From Bacteroidota bacterium (GTDB taxonomy: Bacteria; Bacteroidota; Bacteroidia; B-17B0; Aurantibacillaceae), in the NCBI GenBank assembly GCA_020162035.1, contig JAIUNM010000003.1:124001-188000 (forward strand): a stretch of DNA of 64,000 bases. The letters run 5' to 3'. Each line of letters begins with the position of its first letter. Position 1 is the first letter of the stretch. Below are positions 62,679 through 64,000 of this stretch, in pieces. The notes below the pieces were generated by a model. That model ran no database searches. It was not told the DNA's origin and saw only the letters and a program-made list of their open reading frames with translations. Both the position numbers and the translations under genes were made by a program.

Positions 62679-64000
62679 ATGGCTGAAATTGTTAGAATGC
62701 CCAAATTAAGTGATACTATGACTGAAGGAGTTATAGAAAAATGGCATAAAAAAGTTGGCGATAAAATTAAAAGCGGCGATTTGTTAGCCGATATTGCAAC
62801 CGATAAGGCAACAATGGAATTTGAATCGTTTCAAGATGGCGTGTTACTGCACATTGGTGTACAAGAAAAACAAGCCGTTCCGGTTGATTCTATAATTGCA
62901 ATTTTAGGTGCACCTAACGAAGACATCTCTAATTTATTAAATGGAAAAATAGAAACTAAAACTAACAGTACTGAAACTAAAGCTGAAAACCCTACACCAA
63001 CTCCAAGTATAACAAACGCAACATTACCAGCAGGCGTTGAAGTTGTTCGTATGCCAAAATTAAGCGATACCATGACAGATGGTGTTTTAGAAAAATGGCA
63101 CAAAAAAGTTGGAGATAAAGTTAAAAGTGGTGAGTTATTAGCAGATATTGCAACTGATAAAGCTACAATGGAATTCGAATCTTTTCAAGATGGTGTTTTA
63201 ATTCACATTGGTGTTCAAGAAAAACAATCAGTTCCTGTTGATTCTGTAATTGCAATTTTAGGTAAAGGTGGCGAAAATGTAAACGATATTTTATCTATTG
63301 TAAACAATTCTAACAGAAATACTATAAGTGTTTCAAATGCAAATAATACAGCTAAAGAAACAACAACTAACCAAAATAAAGTTGAACAATCATCTTCTCA
63401 AAACAATTCAAGAATTAAAGCATCGCCATTAGCAAAAGCTTTAGCAAAAGAAAAAGGTATTGATTTAACTAATGTTTCTGGTACAGGAGATAATGGACGT
63501 ATCACAAAATCTGATATTGAAAACTATAAAGGAGGAAGTACTTCATCAAACGTTACTACTTCTAAAATTCAATCTACTTTTAATTTAGGAACCGAAAGTT
63601 TTACCGATGAACCAGTTTCGCAAATGCGAAAAGTAATTGCTAAACGATTAAGCGAAAGCAAAAATACTGCACCTCATTATTACTTAACAATAGATATTGA
63701 TATGGATAATGCAATTGCAGCGCGTGAAGCAATGAATAAAGTTAGCGATGTTAAAATTTCATTTAATGACATTGTAATAAAAGCTAGTGCTGCAGCGTTA
63801 CGCAAACATCCTAAAGTAAATAGCGCATGGATGAATGATAAAATAAGATACAATCATCATATCCATATTGGAATGGCTGTAGCTATTGAAGATGGTTTGT
63901 TAGTTCCTGTAATTCGTTTTGCTGACCAAAAAAGCTTATCGCAAATTAGTGCCGAAGCAAAAGATTTAGGTAAACGTGCAAAAGATAAAAAACTACAACC
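62679..64000 (+). CDS. pdhC: Pyruvate dehydrogenase E2, dihydrolipoamide acetyltransferase, 3' partial
   Basis: The frame opens at ATG 62679 and runs off the window after 440 codons. Two lipoyl domains are present (about residues 4-77 and 122-195). The lipoyl lysines are Lys43 and Lys161, each in DIATDKATMEFESFQDG. After a Ser/Asn/Thr-rich linker comes the E3/E1-binding domain (about 246-284, IKASPLAKALAKEKGIDLTNVSGTGDNGRITKSDI). The start of the catalytic domain follows (VSQMRKVIAKRLSESKNTAPHYYLTIDIDMDNAI...). The catalytic HxxxD region lies beyond the edge. It starts 68 bases after pdhA and is probably in the same transcript. Confidence 0.95.
   Translation, partial: MAEIVRMPKLSDTMTEGVIEKWHKKVGDKIKSGDLLADIATDKATMEFESFQDGVLLHIGVQEKQAVPVDSIIAILGAPNEDISNLLNGKIETKTNSTETKAENPTPTPSITNATLPAGVEVVRMPKLSDTMTDGVLEKWHKKVGDKVKSGELLADIATDKATMEFESFQDGVLIHIGVQEKQSVPVDSVIAILGKGGENVNDILSIVNNSNRNTISVSNANNTAKETTTNQNKVEQSSSQNNSRIKASPLAKALAKEKGIDLTNVSGTGDNGRITKSDIENYKGGSTSSNVTTSKIQSTFNLGTESFTDEPVSQMRKVIAKRLSESKNTAPHYYLTIDIDMDNAIAAREAMNKVSDVKISFNDIVIKASAAALRKHPKVNSAWMNDKIRYNHHIHIGMAVAIEDGLLVPVIRFADQKSLSQISAEAKDLGKRAKDKKLQ
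62697..63261 (+). repeat. Internal duplication: two near-identical lipoyl-domain coding units
   Basis: About 210 bases starting at ATG 62697 recur from 63051 with mostly third-position changes. The encoded domains differ at only a dozen or so residues. This indicates a tandem domain duplication inside pdhC, either recent or kept alike by gene conversion. Confidence 0.8.

Noticed and set aside
62831..63103. Minus-strand reading frame over the lipoyl domains
   Set aside because: It is the antisense of the conserved E2 coding sequence, with no family match and no start context.
1..64000. CRISPR arrays, insertion sequences, prophage or integrase genes
   Set aside because: No regularly spaced repeats, transposase, integrase or phage structural proteins were seen on either strand.

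Overview
The window is a chromosomal segment of an AT-rich member of the Bacteroidota, class Bacteroidia or a close relative; the order cannot be fixed from sequence alone. Lineage markers include a gliding-associated (CHU_C type) C-terminal domain next to a PorP/SprF protein, a TonB-dependent receptor with a carboxypeptidase-like N-terminal domain, a PorV-like protein, type III glutamine synthetase, a fused acyl-CoA mutase of the IcmF type, a CCC-motif/DUF2752 pair, and promoters that fit the Bacteroidota TTTG-N19-TAnnTTTG consensus. I see no tRNA, rRNA, CRISPR array, insertion sequence or prophage. Most of the window is core genome.

Layout. 1-1659: end of a type IX secretion (T9SS) substrate and its PorP/SprF partner. 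1779-7344: the rod-shape operon mreB-mreC-mreD-mrdA-rodA, closed by a terminator shared with convergent glnN (7389-9584). 9738-10304: purN. 10296-11667: an ECF sigma gene and a membrane protein, probably its anti-sigma partner. 11996-15605: nrdB and nrdA, class Ia ribonucleotide reductase close to the eukaryotic type. 15729-20737: an SPFH/GYF protein, a STAS-like protein, a Nudix hydrolase, a DPM1-like glycosyltransferase, a PD40 propeller, cytidine deaminase and uracil-DNA glycosylase. 20826-23889: a second ECF sigma operon, whose next gene joins an inner-membrane segment to an outer-membrane barrel, followed by a PKD lipoprotein. 23894-32466: housekeeping genes (RsmF-like, recX, apt, acyl-CoA dehydrogenase, YbjN-like, serA-like, DUF1015, yggS, kdsA). 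32532-33725: an orphan AAA/DUF4143 ATPase. 33988-37389: IcmF. 37465-41718: two tandem TPR-SpoIIE phosphatases. 41726-44173: UvrD/PcrA helicase. 44319-47427: a CAP-OmpA-repeat secreted protein and two small membrane proteins. 47685-57036: TonB receptor, a 1507-residue T9SS cargo and a PorV-like barrel. 57124-64000: greA-HIT-phosphohexomutase, accB-accC and pdhA-pdhC (cut by the window edge).

The most unusual signals are not whole genes. Two short GC-rich, CTG/TCG-containing sequences sit in frame inside conserved enzymes. One is a palindrome in the GTPase domain of IcmF (34660-34683). The other is in the phosphatase domain of the first TPR-SpoIIE protein (38914-38937). Both look like dispersed mini-repeats that the reading frame has absorbed. 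Also notable: a TPR-SpoIIE gene whose signal peptide has no ATG/GTG/TTG and probably starts at ATT; a sigma-operon protein that may span the whole envelope; a strongly structured greA leader; and a self-contained receptor/cargo/PorV operon.
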